In this document: positions 39,985-48,991 of the stretch, in pieces | How positions within the stretch are numbered: position 1 is the first letter of the stretch | Layout: each line of letters opens with the position of its first letter | Assembly: GCF_003626655.1 (NCBI RefSeq) | Contig: NZ_RBAN01000007.1 | Coordinates: 186,001-250,000 of the forward strand | Source: Micromonospora costi | GTDB lineage: Bacteria > Actinomycetota > Actinomycetes > Mycobacteriales > Micromonosporaceae | Direction of reading: 5' to 3' | DNA: 64,000 nt | The notes under the pieces: model-generated | What the model was told of the DNA's origin: nothing | Databases searched by the model: none | Seen by the model: the letters and a program-made list of their open reading frames with translations, nothing else | Made by a program: the position numbers and the translations under genes

Positions 39985-41463
39985 ATGTCGACCAGCACGG
40001 CCAGCAGCACCCTCTCCACGCCCGTACGTAATCTGATCGACGGGAAGTGGAGTGACGCCGGTTCGGTACACGAGTCCGTCAACCCCTCCACCGGCGACGT
40101 TGTCGGCACGTTCTACTCCGCGGGCCGCGCCGAGGGAGAAGCCGCGATCGCCGCCGCCCGAACCGCGTTCGACACCACGGACTGGTCCCGCAGCGCGGCG
40201 CTGCGGGCCCGGGCGCTCTACGAGCTGGCCGACCGGCTTGCCGAGCGCGTTCCGACCTTGGCCCGGACCCTGATGCAGGAAAACGGCAAGCTGCTCGACC
40301 AGACGACCTGGGAGGTGAAGCTCTCGGTCGACAGCCTGCGCTACAGCGCCGCATCCGCGCTCACCCAGGTCGCCGGCCGGGCCGCCGAGCCCGAGCCCGG
40401 CATGTACTTCTACTCCGCGCCGGAGCCGATGGGAGTCGCCGGCATCATCACCCCGTGGAACTCACCAGTGATCCTGCTGGTGCGGGCCCTCGGGCCGGCG
40501 CTCGGCGCCGGCTGCACGACGGTGGTGAAGATGCCCGGGCAGACCGCGTTGACCAACGCGCTGTTCGCCGAGGCCGTCGCCGCCACGACGTCGCTGCCCG
40601 CGGGCGTGGTCAACATCCTCACCGAGGCCGGCAACGAGGTCGCGCCGCTGCTCGTCGCCTCGCCCGGCGTCGACGTGGTCAACTACACCGGCAGCACCCA
40701 GGTTGGCCGCAGCATCGCCGCCGCGGCCGGGCCGACGCTCAAGCGGCTCGGCCTCGAACTGGGTGGCAAGGCTCCGCTGATCGTCTTCGACGACGTCGAC
40801 CTGGACATGGTGGTCCCCCAGCTGGTGGCCTCCTCCATCATGATGAACGGACAGTTCTGCTGCACCGGGGCGCGGGTGCTGGTTCAGCGCGGCATCGCGG
40901 ACGAGCTGCGTACTCGTCTGGCCAGCGCGCTCGAGGCGGTCAAGGTCGGACCTGCGGAAGACCCCTCCAGCCAGCTCGGGCCGCTGATCAACAAGGACGC
41001 GGTAGCCCGGCTCGACCGCTTCATCCAGGACGCCACCTCGTACGCCACAGTCATCGTCCGAGGTGGGCCCGTGACCGAACCCGAGCTGGCCCGCGGCGCG
41101 TTCTTCCGTCCCGCGCTGCTCGAGGTGGAGGAACTCGACGTCCCGCTGGTGCAGCAGGAGCTGTTCGGCCCGGTCCAGACCTTCGAGGTCTTCGAGGACG
41201 AGGCCGACGCCATCCGCCGGGCGAACGCCACCGAGTTCGGGCTGGCCGCGTCGGTGTTCACCGGCAACGACATCCGGGCCCGTCAGGTCGGACGCGACCT
41301 GCGCTTCGGCGCCATCTGGGTCAACACCTGGGGTCTGCTGACCGAGCACTTCGAGCAGGGCGGAGTCAAGCAGAGCGGTTACGGGGTGCTCTGTGGGCCG
41401 GCGGCCATCACCGAGTTCCAGAACCTCAAGACGTACGCGAGTGCCGCACCGCGCTCGGCGTGA
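39985..41463 (+). CDS. NAD(P)-dependent aldehyde dehydrogenase
   Basis: A 492-aa ALDH: PWNSPVILLVRALGPALGAG (cofactor cleft, Asn of the oxyanion hole), FTGS-like NYTGSTQVGR, general base Glu in LELGGKAPLI, and the nucleophile in GQFCCTGARV (Cys292 or Cys293). It oxidises an aldehyde to the acid. GAAAGGA precedes ATG at 39985. It is controlled by the divergent TetR operators and followed by a cupin gene. Substrate unknown. Confidence 0.94.
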   Translation: MSTSTASSTLSTPVRNLIDGKWSDAGSVHESVNPSTGDVVGTFYSAGRAEGEAAIAAARTAFDTTDWSRSAALRARALYELADRLAERVPTLARTLMQENGKLLDQTTWEVKLSVDSLRYSAASALTQVAGRAAEPEPGMYFYSAPEPMGVAGIITPWNSPVILLVRALGPALGAGCTTVVKMPGQTALTNALFAEAVAATTSLPAGVVNILTEAGNEVAPLLVASPGVDVVNYTGSTQVGRSIAAAAGPTLKRLGLELGGKAPLIVFDDVDLDMVVPQLVASSIMMNGQFCCTGARVLVQRGIADELRTRLASALEAVKVGPAEDPSSQLGPLINKDAVARLDRFIQDATSYATVIVRGGPVTEPELARGAFFRPALLEVEELDVPLVQQELFGPVQTFEVFEDEADAIRRANATEFGLAASVFTGNDIRARQVGRDLRFGAIWVNTWGLLTEHFEQGGVKQSGYGVLCGPAAITEFQNLKTYASAAPRSA

Positions 41464-41507
41464 GGCACCGGCCAGCGCGTATGCCCGCACGCGGTGGCCT
41501 GCCGTGC

Positions 41508-41542
41508 TCCGCGGAGAGCGAGCGGCGCTCGCCCTCCGCGGA
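41508..41542 (+). promoter_or_regulatory. Strong hairpin between dehydrogenase and cupin genes
   Basis: TCCGCGGAG-a-GCGAGC pairs with GCTCGC-c-CTCCGCGGA around a 3-nt loop, 15 pairs with one mismatch. It lies 44 bp after the ALDH stop and 38 bp before the cupin start. It may attenuate or stabilise the transcript. Confidence 0.6.
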
Positions 41543-41580
41543 ACCTCGACAAGTGGCGACAGAAATCTTTGGAGGTGGCC

Positions 41581-42048
41581 ATGACCATCCCGTACCTGGC
41601 CCAGCGCGAGCAGCAGCAGAAGCTCGAATGGCTCGACGGCGGCACCTACAGCGTCCTGCTCGACAGCGCCGCGACCGGTGGCGCGCTGAGTGTCGGCCGC
41701 TTCGACGTCCCGAAGGACGAAGCACCGCCGTTCCACCTGCACACCCGCGAGGACGAGGTGTTTCTCCTGCTGAAGGGCTCCGCGCTGGTGTGGGCCGGCG
41801 ACGAACGCCACGAGCTGGAAGAAGGCGGCATCGTCTACCTGCCGCGCAACATTCCCCACGGCTACCGGATCACCTCCGACCGTGCCGACCTGCTGGTCAT
41901 CGCCACGCCGGGCGGCCTGGAGAAGATGTTCCGCCACGCCGGACGCGACCTGAGCAACCTGCGGCCCGACGGGTTCGAGATCAGCAGGCAGTTGCTCGCC
42001 GAAGCGGCCGAACTCGCCGGCAACGTTGTGCTCGGCCCGCCCCGCTGA
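41581..42048 (+). CDS. Cupin-domain protein
   Basis: A 155-aa protein with cupin motif 1 (PPFHLHTREDEVFLLLKG, G-x5-HxH-x3,4-E) and motif 2 (LPRNIPHGYRI). Such quercetinase-like cupins hold a metal through His/His/Glu/His. TTTGGAGGTGGCC before ATG gives a good ribosome site. Likely co-transcribed with the aldehyde dehydrogenase, so it may act in the same pathway. Confidence 0.88.
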   Translation: MTIPYLAQREQQQKLEWLDGGTYSVLLDSAATGGALSVGRFDVPKDEAPPFHLHTREDEVFLLLKGSALVWAGDERHELEEGGIVYLPRNIPHGYRITSDRADLLVIATPGGLEKMFRHAGRDLSNLRPDGFEISRQLLAEAAELAGNVVLGPPR

Positions 42049-42186
42049 CCCCCGTACGCCCCACCGCCACGCAGCGGAAGGCCCCCACCGCCGTACTACG
42101 CGCCGCACCCGGCCCAGCAGTGACCTCGACGAGCCCGCTCGTTCCTGAGACACCCGTGAGATCGGCCCCGCCGATCGGTCAGATCT

Positions 42187-42210
42187 GAGTCCCGTCAGGC
42201 GCGCACAGGT
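42187..42210 (+). repeat. Degenerate third att-like sequence
   Basis: GAGTCCCGTCAGGCGCGCA then CAGGT resembles GAGTCCCTTCGGGCGCGCA(G)CAGGT of the tRNA-Arg 3' end and its flank (about 22 of 25 positions, one gap), and weak similarity goes on into the hairpin beyond (AGGGGC..TTTC). It may be an old right boundary of a larger island. The preceding bases do not match, so chance is not excluded. Confidence 0.35.
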
Positions 42211-42242
42211 GAGGGGCAGTTTCGGGAAGCCGAGACGCCCCC

Positions 42243-42479
42243 TTACTCGGCTCGTCGCGCAGCCAGCCGCGTTGTCAGTGCTTGAACAGCTGCCGCCGGC
42301 ACCACTGCCACCAGGAACGCCAGGACGAACCCGGTTACCACGGGCTTTTCCTGGATGTAGCCAGCGGCGGCAGCCAAGAGGTAGATGATCCCGGCGGCCA
42401 CGAGGTTCGCGACGACGTTCACGAGGACGTCACGGCCGAGGGACGACTGAGAGGGATGTGCGGGCACGGGGTGAGTCAC
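42243..42479 (-). CDS. Small two-helix membrane protein
   Basis: A 78-aa protein with two hydrophobic helices (VLVNVVANLVAAGIIYLLAAA and VVTGFVLAFLVAVVPAAAV) and an Arg-rich end. GTG at 42479 is preferred, with GAGG just upstream; ATG at 42530 would overlap the divergent region. No family recognised. Confidence 0.55.
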   Translation of the reverse strand: MTHPVPAHPSQSSLGRDVLVNVVANLVAAGIIYLLAAAAGYIQEKPVVTGFVLAFLVAVVPAAAVQALTTRLAARRAE

Positions 42480-42585
42480 CGCCTCAGGATGACCCCCTCT
42501 GGCCAGAGGTTGAATCCGTCCAACGCCCATGGGGAAGATCGTGATCCGCCGGACGCGAATCGTCCCGGTTTGTGAATCTGTCGGC

Positions 42586-44844
42586 GTGGAAACAGACGAC
42601 GGCGGCGAACCCGTCGAGCTGCGTGTGCACGGGGTGTCGGGCGCGTCGGCGGAGAAGATCCTCGACCACCCCATCACGGCGCGCGTGGCCGGCGACCGCC
42701 ACGCCGGGTTCTACCGGGTGCGGCCGGGAGTCGGCACGGCCGGCGGCGCCACGGCGGGGGTGGCCGTCGAGGCGTACCGCTGGGGGGCTCTGACCGCGGG
42801 CGCGGCGGTGCGTACGGCCTCGATGCTGCTGCTGTTGCCGTTCATGCTGAGCAACGTGGCGATCTGGCTGCGCCCGTCGTCCGCCGACCGGTTCGGTCTG
42901 CTCGGCGGGCTGTGTCGGCTGCTGGCCGGTTCCCTCACCATGTCGTTCACCCTGGCGATCGTCGGCGCCACGATGAACCTGGTGGGCTGGCAGTGCGTGC
43001 CGTACGTCCAGTGCCGGGAGGACCGCCCGTACCTGTCGTGGCTGGCCGCGCTGCCGGTGGCCCCCCGCCTGGCCGTGCTGGCGTTGGTCCCGCTGCTCTC
43101 GCTGCGGCTGTTCTGGTCGATCGGCGCCCGGTCGGCGCGCGCCTTCGAGGGGTTCGGCGCCTCGGCGCCGCAGCCGCCGTCCTCGGAGGCGACCGAGAAC
43201 CTCAGCACGCCCGGTTTCTGGGACGACGCGCGGGTCACCTCCTGGCTGCGGCACATCCACGTCGGGCTGGGCGCCGGCACGGTCGACATCAGCCTGCTCA
43301 TGGGCGTCTCCGACGGGTGGAATCTGGCCGGTCGGCTGCTGCTGTACGCCGCCGTCGGGCTGGTGGCGTTCTGCGTGGTGCTGCTCTGCCTGCCGGTGCC
43401 GGCGGGATCCGTACGGGCCCGGCGCTTCCTCCGCCTGCTCTGGGCGACCGCCGCCGCGGTCACCGTCCTGACCATCAGCTACGCCGCGTCCACCGGCGGG
43501 GTCCGGAGCACCGTCGGGCAGCTGCCCGGGTACGAGGGCAGCGTCGCCGGCCTCGTGGCGGCGCAGGGCCTCCTGCTCGTGCTGATCGCCGTCCTCACCC
43601 TCGCGCGGCAGCGGGCACACCCGGCCGGAGCCCGCCCGTTCCTGTACGGGCTCGGCACCCCGCTCGTGGCCGCGCTGTCGGTCAGCGTCGCGTCCGCGTT
43701 CACCGCCACCCTGGTCTTCCGGGTCGCCGACCAGCTCGACCGCGGGCGCATCCCCGACCCGTTCCGGCCGAACCCGCCGGCTCTCGGCCCGCTGGAGCCG
43801 CCGGTCACGTACTGGTGGGCCGCCCTCGCCGGGCTCACCGCACTGCTGTTCGTCACCGTGGCCGCCGCCGTCACGCTGCTGGCCAGCCGCCGAAGACGGC
43901 GGGCCCGCGCCCAACGGGTCATCGAGGAGGACTATCCGGACGCCCCCGCCGCCGCGCGGTCCCGGCTCGGCGCGGTCCGGGACACCATCGCCAGGTCGCA
44001 CGTGACCGAGGAACTCGGCCCCGTCCTGGTCGCGTTCTTCGTGATCTCCTCGCTCGGCCTGGCCGCCGTCGTGCTCGACCTGGTGGGGGTCGGCCCCACC
44101 CAGATCGCCGCCCAGATCAGCGGGCACAGCCGCGGCACCGCGGTGCTCGCGGCGTACGTCACCGACGCCGGCATCTGGATCATCAGCCTGCTCGTCATCG
44201 GGCTGCTGATCGTCGGTTTCCGTGCCTACCGGTCCGCCGAGACCCGGCGGCTCGTGGCGGTCCTGTGGGACCTTGGCACCTTCTGGCCCCGCACCGTCCA
44301 CCCGTTCGCGCCACCCTGCTACGCCGCCCGGGCCGTGCCCGAGCTGGCCAAGCGGGTGTCCGCCCTCGCCGCGCGGGGCCCGGTGGTGATCTCCGGGCAC
44401 AGCCACGGGTCCGTCCTCGCCGCCGCCACCGTCCTGCAGCTGCCGTCCGCCGCGCTGTCCCGGGTCGCGCTGCTGAGCTACGGCAGTCCGCTGCACCGCA
44501 TCTACGCCCGCCTCTACCCCGCCTACCTCGGTCAGCAGACCCTGTGTGAGCTCGGGAAACGACTCGACTGGCGCTGGCGCAACCTCTGGCGCGACACCGA
44601 CCCGATCGGGGGGCCCGTCTTCGCCCGGCGCCGGGAACCTCCCTACCCGTGCGACGCCCCGGCCACCCAGGCCGTCGACGTCCGGCTCCGCGATCCCCGC
44701 GCCGTGACCGTCGACCCGGCGGACACGGTGCCGCCGCCGGTCGAGCGTCACTGGCCGTACCACACCCAACCGGAGTACCAGGCCGCCCTGCGGGAGCTCA
44801 CCGACCAGATCCGTCCTCCGGGGCACGGTCCGCCGGCCGGCTGA
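42586..44844 (+). CDS. Large membrane protein with lipase-type GHSHGS motif
   Basis: A 752-aa protein. After a short start (VETDDGGEPVELRVHGVSGA) it has about ten membrane helices in two groups and a cytosolic or surface C-terminal alpha/beta domain. There VVISGHSHGSVLAAATVL matches the nucleophile elbow G-x-S-x-G, and YGSPLHRIYARLYPAYLG is conserved in the same type. A second HSRGT lies in an earlier segment (ISGHSRGTAVLAAYV). Actinobacteria often have such proteins, but no function is known. An ATG at 42529 would add 19 residues. Confidence 0.7.
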   Translation: METDDGGEPVELRVHGVSGASAEKILDHPITARVAGDRHAGFYRVRPGVGTAGGATAGVAVEAYRWGALTAGAAVRTASMLLLLPFMLSNVAIWLRPSSADRFGLLGGLCRLLAGSLTMSFTLAIVGATMNLVGWQCVPYVQCREDRPYLSWLAALPVAPRLAVLALVPLLSLRLFWSIGARSARAFEGFGASAPQPPSSEATENLSTPGFWDDARVTSWLRHIHVGLGAGTVDISLLMGVSDGWNLAGRLLLYAAVGLVAFCVVLLCLPVPAGSVRARRFLRLLWATAAAVTVLTISYAASTGGVRSTVGQLPGYEGSVAGLVAAQGLLLVLIAVLTLARQRAHPAGARPFLYGLGTPLVAALSVSVASAFTATLVFRVADQLDRGRIPDPFRPNPPALGPLEPPVTYWWAALAGLTALLFVTVAAAVTLLASRRRRRARAQRVIEEDYPDAPAAARSRLGAVRDTIARSHVTEELGPVLVAFFVISSLGLAAVVLDLVGVGPTQIAAQISGHSRGTAVLAAYVTDAGIWIISLLVIGLLIVGFRAYRSAETRRLVAVLWDLGTFWPRTVHPFAPPCYAARAVPELAKRVSALAARGPVVISGHSHGSVLAAATVLQLPSAALSRVALLSYGSPLHRIYARLYPAYLGQQTLCELGKRLDWRWRNLWRDTDPIGGPVFARRREPPYPCDAPATQAVDVRLRDPRAVTVDPADTVPPPVERHWPYHTQPEYQAALRELTDQIRPPGHGPPAG

Positions 44845-44981
44845 GGCACGTCGGGGTGGGACTGCGGGACGGGTCGCCGGGCCGCACGGTGACCGGCGGG
44901 GACACCGCCCCGCCTCGGACCGGCGCTCCGCCGCGGATCCGGGGTCGATCCGGTGATCGATGCGGCCGGGCGAGACCCGGG

Positions 44982-45017
44982 GGGGGTAACGAGCCGCCTT
45001 CACGGCTCGTCACCCCC
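44982..45017. terminator. Bidirectional hairpin terminator
   Basis: GGGGGT-a-ACGAGCC (44982-44995) pairs with GGCTCGT-c-ACCCCC (45004-45017), one mismatch, between convergent genes. Confidence 0.75.
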
Positions 45018-45039
45018 GTCGTGGCCTACCGGTGCCTGG

Positions 45040-46002
45040 TCAGCCGGCGCCACCGGCGCGGAACGCCACCCAGGCGTCGCTCATCCGGTCCGCCTGACCC
45101 GGCGTGAACATGTTCATGCAGGAGTCCTGCGTGTAGTCCATGAAGTTGTGGATCGGGTCCAGCCCCGGTGCCGTGCAGGTGTCCGCGCCCACCGGGCAGT
45201 CGAACTGCGGTGCGGCCTCCCGCGGGGTGTCGGCCACGAAGTCGCCGGAGGCGGAGCACCCGTGCGCGAAGGTGTGCTCCAGCATCAGCCAGTGCCCGAC
45301 CTCGTGCGTCAGCGTGTCGCCCAGAGCGTACTTGCCCGCCGTCCCGCCCGGCATCGACTCGTCGAGCATCACCACGCCGTCGATGTAGTCGCGGCCGTCG
45401 TTGTAGTCCTTCGGGAAGTACGCCCAGCCGAGGAGCCCACCGCCGATGTTCGCGGCGTACACGTTCAGGGTGCGGGAGTCGCCGGTGTAGAGCGCCTTCT
45501 TCATGTCGCGCTCGTTCTTGCCCGGCACGACCGTGTACCAGTCGCTGTTCACCGTCCAGGTGGTCTCGACGAGCGAGAACCGGAACGGCGTGTCGGAGGC
45601 GTCCGGCGCGGTGCGGCCCGCGTACGAGTCGTTGAGCACCGTCATCTGCGCCGCGATCAGGGTGTTCCACCGGGCCTTCTCGGCCGCGCTCAGGGCGTGG
45701 TCGGAGATCATGTGGAAGACCGTGGGCACGGTGACGCTGCCGTTGGGCAGGCGTGGCGAATCCTTGATGACGCCGTAGGCGTTCGCCTCGTTCTTCGAGT
45801 ACAGCTCCGGTTCCTTCGCGGTGGCGTCCTCGGTCACCCGCGCGCCGCTGTGCCCGTCGGCACCCGGCTCGCAGGCCACGACACCGGGGGAGGCGGTCTC
45901 GGGCGCTGCCGAGGCCATCGCCCCGGACGCCCCGCCGGCCGCGAGGAACGTCGCGGCGGTGGCGGTCAGAACCGCCAATTGGAAAGTGGGTCTCCTGCGC
46001 AT
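45040..46002 (-). CDS. Secreted zinc metalloprotease, M43 (pappalysin/cytophagalysin) family
   Basis: A 320-aa exported protein. The signal peptide (MRRRPTFQLAVLTATAATFL) ends near residue 32. The catalytic zinc motif HEVGHWLMLEH puts ligands at His233, His237 and His243, with Glu234 as base. The Met-turn lies in NFMDYTQDSCMNMFTPGQ. Four Cys around the Met-turn region suit disulfides. It is a metzincin. ATG at 46002 is followed by a basic n-region. Secreted degradative role likely. Confidence 0.92.
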   Translation of the reverse strand: MRRRPTFQLAVLTATAATFLAAGGASGAMASAAPETASPGVVACEPGADGHSGARVTEDATAKEPELYSKNEANAYGVIKDSPRLPNGSVTVPTVFHMISDHALSAAEKARWNTLIAAQMTVLNDSYAGRTAPDASDTPFRFSLVETTWTVNSDWYTVVPGKNERDMKKALYTGDSRTLNVYAANIGGGLLGWAYFPKDYNDGRDYIDGVVMLDESMPGGTAGKYALGDTLTHEVGHWLMLEHTFAHGCSASGDFVADTPREAAPQFDCPVGADTCTAPGLDPIHNFMDYTQDSCMNMFTPGQADRMSDAWVAFRAGGAG

Positions 46003-46197
46003 CGTTGCACCTCTCACGCCTGGGGATGGAGACAAGGGCCGGATGGACGAAGAGGCCGGTGCTCGGCCGGCGACGAGATCCCTCCATCGGTACAGGGCGA
46101 TGCCGCAGCCCGAGGCGTTACACGAGGCCATCGCCCCGGTCGGGATCCACGGATTCGGTGTGGGCCGCCGGGCCGGAGCGGCGTTAGGGTCGGCGGC

Positions 46198-47283
46198 ATG
46201 GCCCCCCACCGGCTGACCAAGGACGAGGCCCGTCGGATCGCGATCCACGCGCAGGCGCTCGACGCGCCGCGCCCGACCGATCTCGTCGCCGTCGTCGAGC
46301 GCCTGACGATCCTGCAGATCGACCCCACGGCGGCCATCGCGCCGAGCGCCGACCTCGTCCTGTGGAGCCGGCTCGGCTCGACCTACGATCCGACCGAGCT
46401 GACCCGGGCCGTCGAGAGCGACCGCAGGCTCGTCGAGACGGTCGCGTACATCCGGTCCCCCCGCGACCTGCCCGCCGTGATCGCCGAGGTCCGCGACGCG
46501 CCTCTGCACCCCACCATCGGGGCGTGGCTTCGGGACAACGAGCCGTTCCGCCGCGACATCCTGGCGCTGCTGGAGAAGGCGGGGCCGCTGCTCTCCCGCG
46601 ACATCCCGGACACGAGCGTCGTGCCCTGGCCGTCGTCGGGGTGGACCAACAACCGGAACGTCACCAAGATGCTGGAGGCCATGGCCCTGCGCGGGCAGGT
46701 GGCGATCTCCGGCCGCAAAGGGCGGCAGCGCTACTGGGATTTGCCCGAGCGGGTCTATCCCGCCGACCTGCCCGTCGTCGACCTCGACACGGCGGTCCGC
46801 CTCCGCAACGAGCGCCGGCTCGCGGCGCTGGGCATCGCCCGGTCCGCCGGCCCGCAGCTACCGGGCGAGCCGCCGTACGTCGGTGACGCCGGTGAGGAGG
46901 CCGTGGTCGAGGGCACGCCGGGCACGTGGCGGGTGCATCCGGCGTACGTCGGCCTGCCGTTCGAGGGGCGCACCGCCCTGCTGTCACCATTCGACCGGCT
47001 GATCCACGACCGCGTCCGCACCGAGCAGCTCTTCGGCTTCGAGTACATCCTGGAGATGTACAAGCCGCAGGACAAACGCCGGTGGGGCTACTTCGCCCTT
47101 CCCGTCCTCCACGGTGACCAGCTCGTCGGCAAGCTGGACGCGACGGTCGACCGCCGCGCCGGCACCCTGGTCGTCAACGCCGTCCACGAGGACGTCCGCT
47201 TCACCGAGACCACGACCGCCGCGGTCCGCGCCGAGATCGCGGACCTCGCGGCATGGCTCGGCCTGGAGGTCGTCGGCGTCTAG
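46198..47283 (+). CDS. YcaQ/AlkX-like winged-helix DNA-binding protein
   Basis: A 361-aa member of the HTH_42 (YcaQ) family. The signature LTILQIDPTAAIAPSADLVL matches the QxD/QxQ-type catalytic-site motif of interstrand-crosslink glycosylases; RRWGYFALPVLHGDQLVGKL and DATVDRRAGTLVV are the conserved C-terminal strands. E. coli YcaQ unhooks crosslinks; the QID version is like AlkX. ATG at 46198 is the conserved start. Divergent from the M43 protease. Confidence 0.85.
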   Translation: MAPHRLTKDEARRIAIHAQALDAPRPTDLVAVVERLTILQIDPTAAIAPSADLVLWSRLGSTYDPTELTRAVESDRRLVETVAYIRSPRDLPAVIAEVRDAPLHPTIGAWLRDNEPFRRDILALLEKAGPLLSRDIPDTSVVPWPSSGWTNNRNVTKMLEAMALRGQVAISGRKGRQRYWDLPERVYPADLPVVDLDTAVRLRNERRLAALGIARSAGPQLPGEPPYVGDAGEEAVVEGTPGTWRVHPAYVGLPFEGRTALLSPFDRLIHDRVRTEQLFGFEYILEMYKPQDKRRWGYFALPVLHGDQLVGKLDATVDRRAGTLVVNAVHEDVRFTETTTAAVRAEIADLAAWLGLEVVGV

Positions 47284-47289
47284 CGGCGG

Positions 47290-48042
47290 TCAGTGGGACG
47301 GGGTGTCGGCGTCGGCGAGCCGGTCGAGTAGCTCTCCCAGGAGGGCGTGCTCGCCGGGCGTGAGCAGGCCCGCCGCCCCGTCGAGCACGGCCTTCAGGCC
47401 GGCGGCGCGCTGGGCGTGGTCACGCCCGTCGGTGGGTGCCGCGCCGGTGACGGAGTTGATCGTCACCTCGCGCAGCCGCCGGGAGACGTCGAGATCGCGT
47501 TCCTCGGGCGGGGTGCCGATGAGGCCGAGGGTCACCCCGGTGCCGACGGCGTGGATCATGCGTACGGCCGTCTCGGCGCTGACCGTCAGCCGGCCCGCCG
47601 CCGCGACGCGCTCGACGAGCATCCGCAGCCACTGCATGGCCCGCTCGGCGGCGGCCGTGCGGTGCCCGGGGGCGGGCTGCCCGTACATCAGCAGGTACTG
47701 GGCGGGATGGTCGAGGCCGAACCGGACGTGCAGGTCCCATCCGGTGCGCAGGTCGCGGACCGGGTCGTCGGTGAGGGCCTGATCCTGCTTGTTCCGCAGG
47801 TAGGTCTCGAAACCGGAGGAGGTCACCGCGTCCAGCAGGCCGCGCATGTCGGTGAACAGCCGGTAGATCGTGGGCGGTTGGACGCCGGCCGCCGCACTCA
47901 CAGCCCGCGTGGTCACCGCGTCCCGGCCCTGCGTCTCCAGCAGGGTCGCGGCCGCGTCGAGTATCCGTTGACGCACGTCGCCGCGTTCGGTGCCGCGCTC
48001 ACCGACCCGCTCGCTGCCTCGATCACTGCCTCGCTCGCTCAC
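47290..48042 (-). CDS. TetR-family regulator (SDR locus)
   Basis: A 250-aa TetR protein with an Arg/Glu/Gly-rich tail before the HTH (QRILDAAATLLETQGRDAVT, TRAVSAAAGVQPPTIYRLFT). GTG at 48042 gives VSERGSDRGSERVGERG; the real start could be later. Divergent from an SDR gene over 133 bp full of GTTATC/GATAAC elements, its probable operators. Confidence 0.88.
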   Translation of the reverse strand: MSERGSDRGSERVGERGTERGDVRQRILDAAATLLETQGRDAVTTRAVSAAAGVQPPTIYRLFTDMRGLLDAVTSSGFETYLRNKQDQALTDDPVRDLRTGWDLHVRFGLDHPAQYLLMYGQPAPGHRTAAAERAMQWLRMLVERVAAAGRLTVSAETAVRMIHAVGTGVTLGLIGTPPEERDLDVSRRLREVTINSVTGAAPTDGRDHAQRAAGLKAVLDGAAGLLTPGEHALLGELLDRLADADTPSH

Positions 48043-48175
48043 GTGACAACGATAACAGCGCCTTGTTAGCGCAGTAATTATCACCGGCAACGGCGTATCG
48101 TTATCTGCGATACGGCGTTAGCGGCGATAACAGCTGGCGTCGAGCATCCACCAAGGCGTTCGGGGAGGACGACAG
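48043..48175. promoter_or_regulatory. TetR/SDR control region
   Basis: CGTATCG (48094-48100) and CGATACG (48108-48114) form a 7-7-7 inverted repeat centred on TTATCTG. GATAACAG occurs near 48051 and 48126, and GTTAGCG twice near 48065 and 48118. These nested half-sites make a multi-site operator likely. Confidence 0.6.
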
Positions 48176-48919
48176 ATGCGCATCAAGGGCAACACGATCC
48201 TCATGGCCGGGGGCACCTCCGGCATCGGCCGGGCCCTCGCGGTCCGGCTCCACGAGGCGGGCAACAAGGTCATCATCGCCGGCCGCCGCCGCGAGCTGCT
48301 CGACGAGATCGCGGCCGAGCACCCCGGCATCGAGGGCGAGGTCTTCGACGTGACCGACCCCGCCTCGATCCGGCAGCTGGCCGCCACCGTGACGGCGAAG
48401 CATCCGGACCTCAACGTGGTCGTCACGATGTCCGGAATCATGCTCCCCGAGAAGGTGCTCGACCCGGGCTCGCTCGACGTCGCCGAGCGCACGGTCGAGA
48501 CCAACCTGCTCGGCACCATCCGGCTCGTCGACGCGTTCGCGCCGGTCCTCGTACGGCGGCCCGAGGCGGCGATCGTCACGGTCACGTCCGGCCTGGCGTA
48601 CGTGCCGATGGCGATCACGCCGACCTACAGCGCGACCAAGGCCGCCGTCCACGCCTACACCGAGAGCCTGCGCGAGCAACTGCGGGAGACGTCGGTGCAG
48701 GTCATCGAACTGGTCCCGCCGCTGACGCGGACGACGCTCATGAACAGCGAGAACAACCCGCGCGCCCTGCCCCTGGACGACTTCGTCGCCGAGACCATGA
48801 GCCTGCTCGAGTCGCAGCCCGACGCCCGGCAGATCCTGGTCGACCGGGTCAAGCGGCAGCGCTTCGCCGAGGTGACGGGCGACTACGACGCGGTCTTCGC
48901 CATGCAGGCCGGCCGCTGA
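48176..48919 (+). CDS. Short-chain dehydrogenase/reductase (DltE-like)
   Basis: A 247-aa classical SDR: cofactor motif LMAGGTSGIGRALAV (TGxxxGxG type with GGTSGIG), NNAG position altered to VTMSGI, catalytic Ser in TVTSGLAYVP and YSATKAAVHAYTE (Tyr-x3-Lys). GGGGAGG precedes ATG. It resembles DltE-like oxidoreductases; substrate unknown. Regulated by the divergent TetR gene. Confidence 0.92.
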   Translation: MRIKGNTILMAGGTSGIGRALAVRLHEAGNKVIIAGRRRELLDEIAAEHPGIEGEVFDVTDPASIRQLAATVTAKHPDLNVVVTMSGIMLPEKVLDPGSLDVAERTVETNLLGTIRLVDAFAPVLVRRPEAAIVTVTSGLAYVPMAITPTYSATKAAVHAYTESLREQLRETSVQVIELVPPLTRTTLMNSENNPRALPLDDFVAETMSLLESQPDARQILVDRVKRQRFAEVTGDYDAVFAMQAGR

Positions 48920-48948
48920 GCGAGCCCGCCGAGCGCGAGGCGCGGCCA

Positions 48949-48990
48949 CGGGTGGCGGGTGCGGGACGACCGTCCCGCACCCGCCACCCG
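48949..48990. terminator. 20-bp perfect inverted repeat between convergent genes
   Basis: CGGGTGGCGGGTGCGGGACG (48949-48968) is exactly complementary to 48971-48990 with only 2 nt between, ending 2 bp from the TetR stop. A strong bidirectional terminator or cruciform. Confidence 0.8.
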
Positions 48991-48991
48991 G

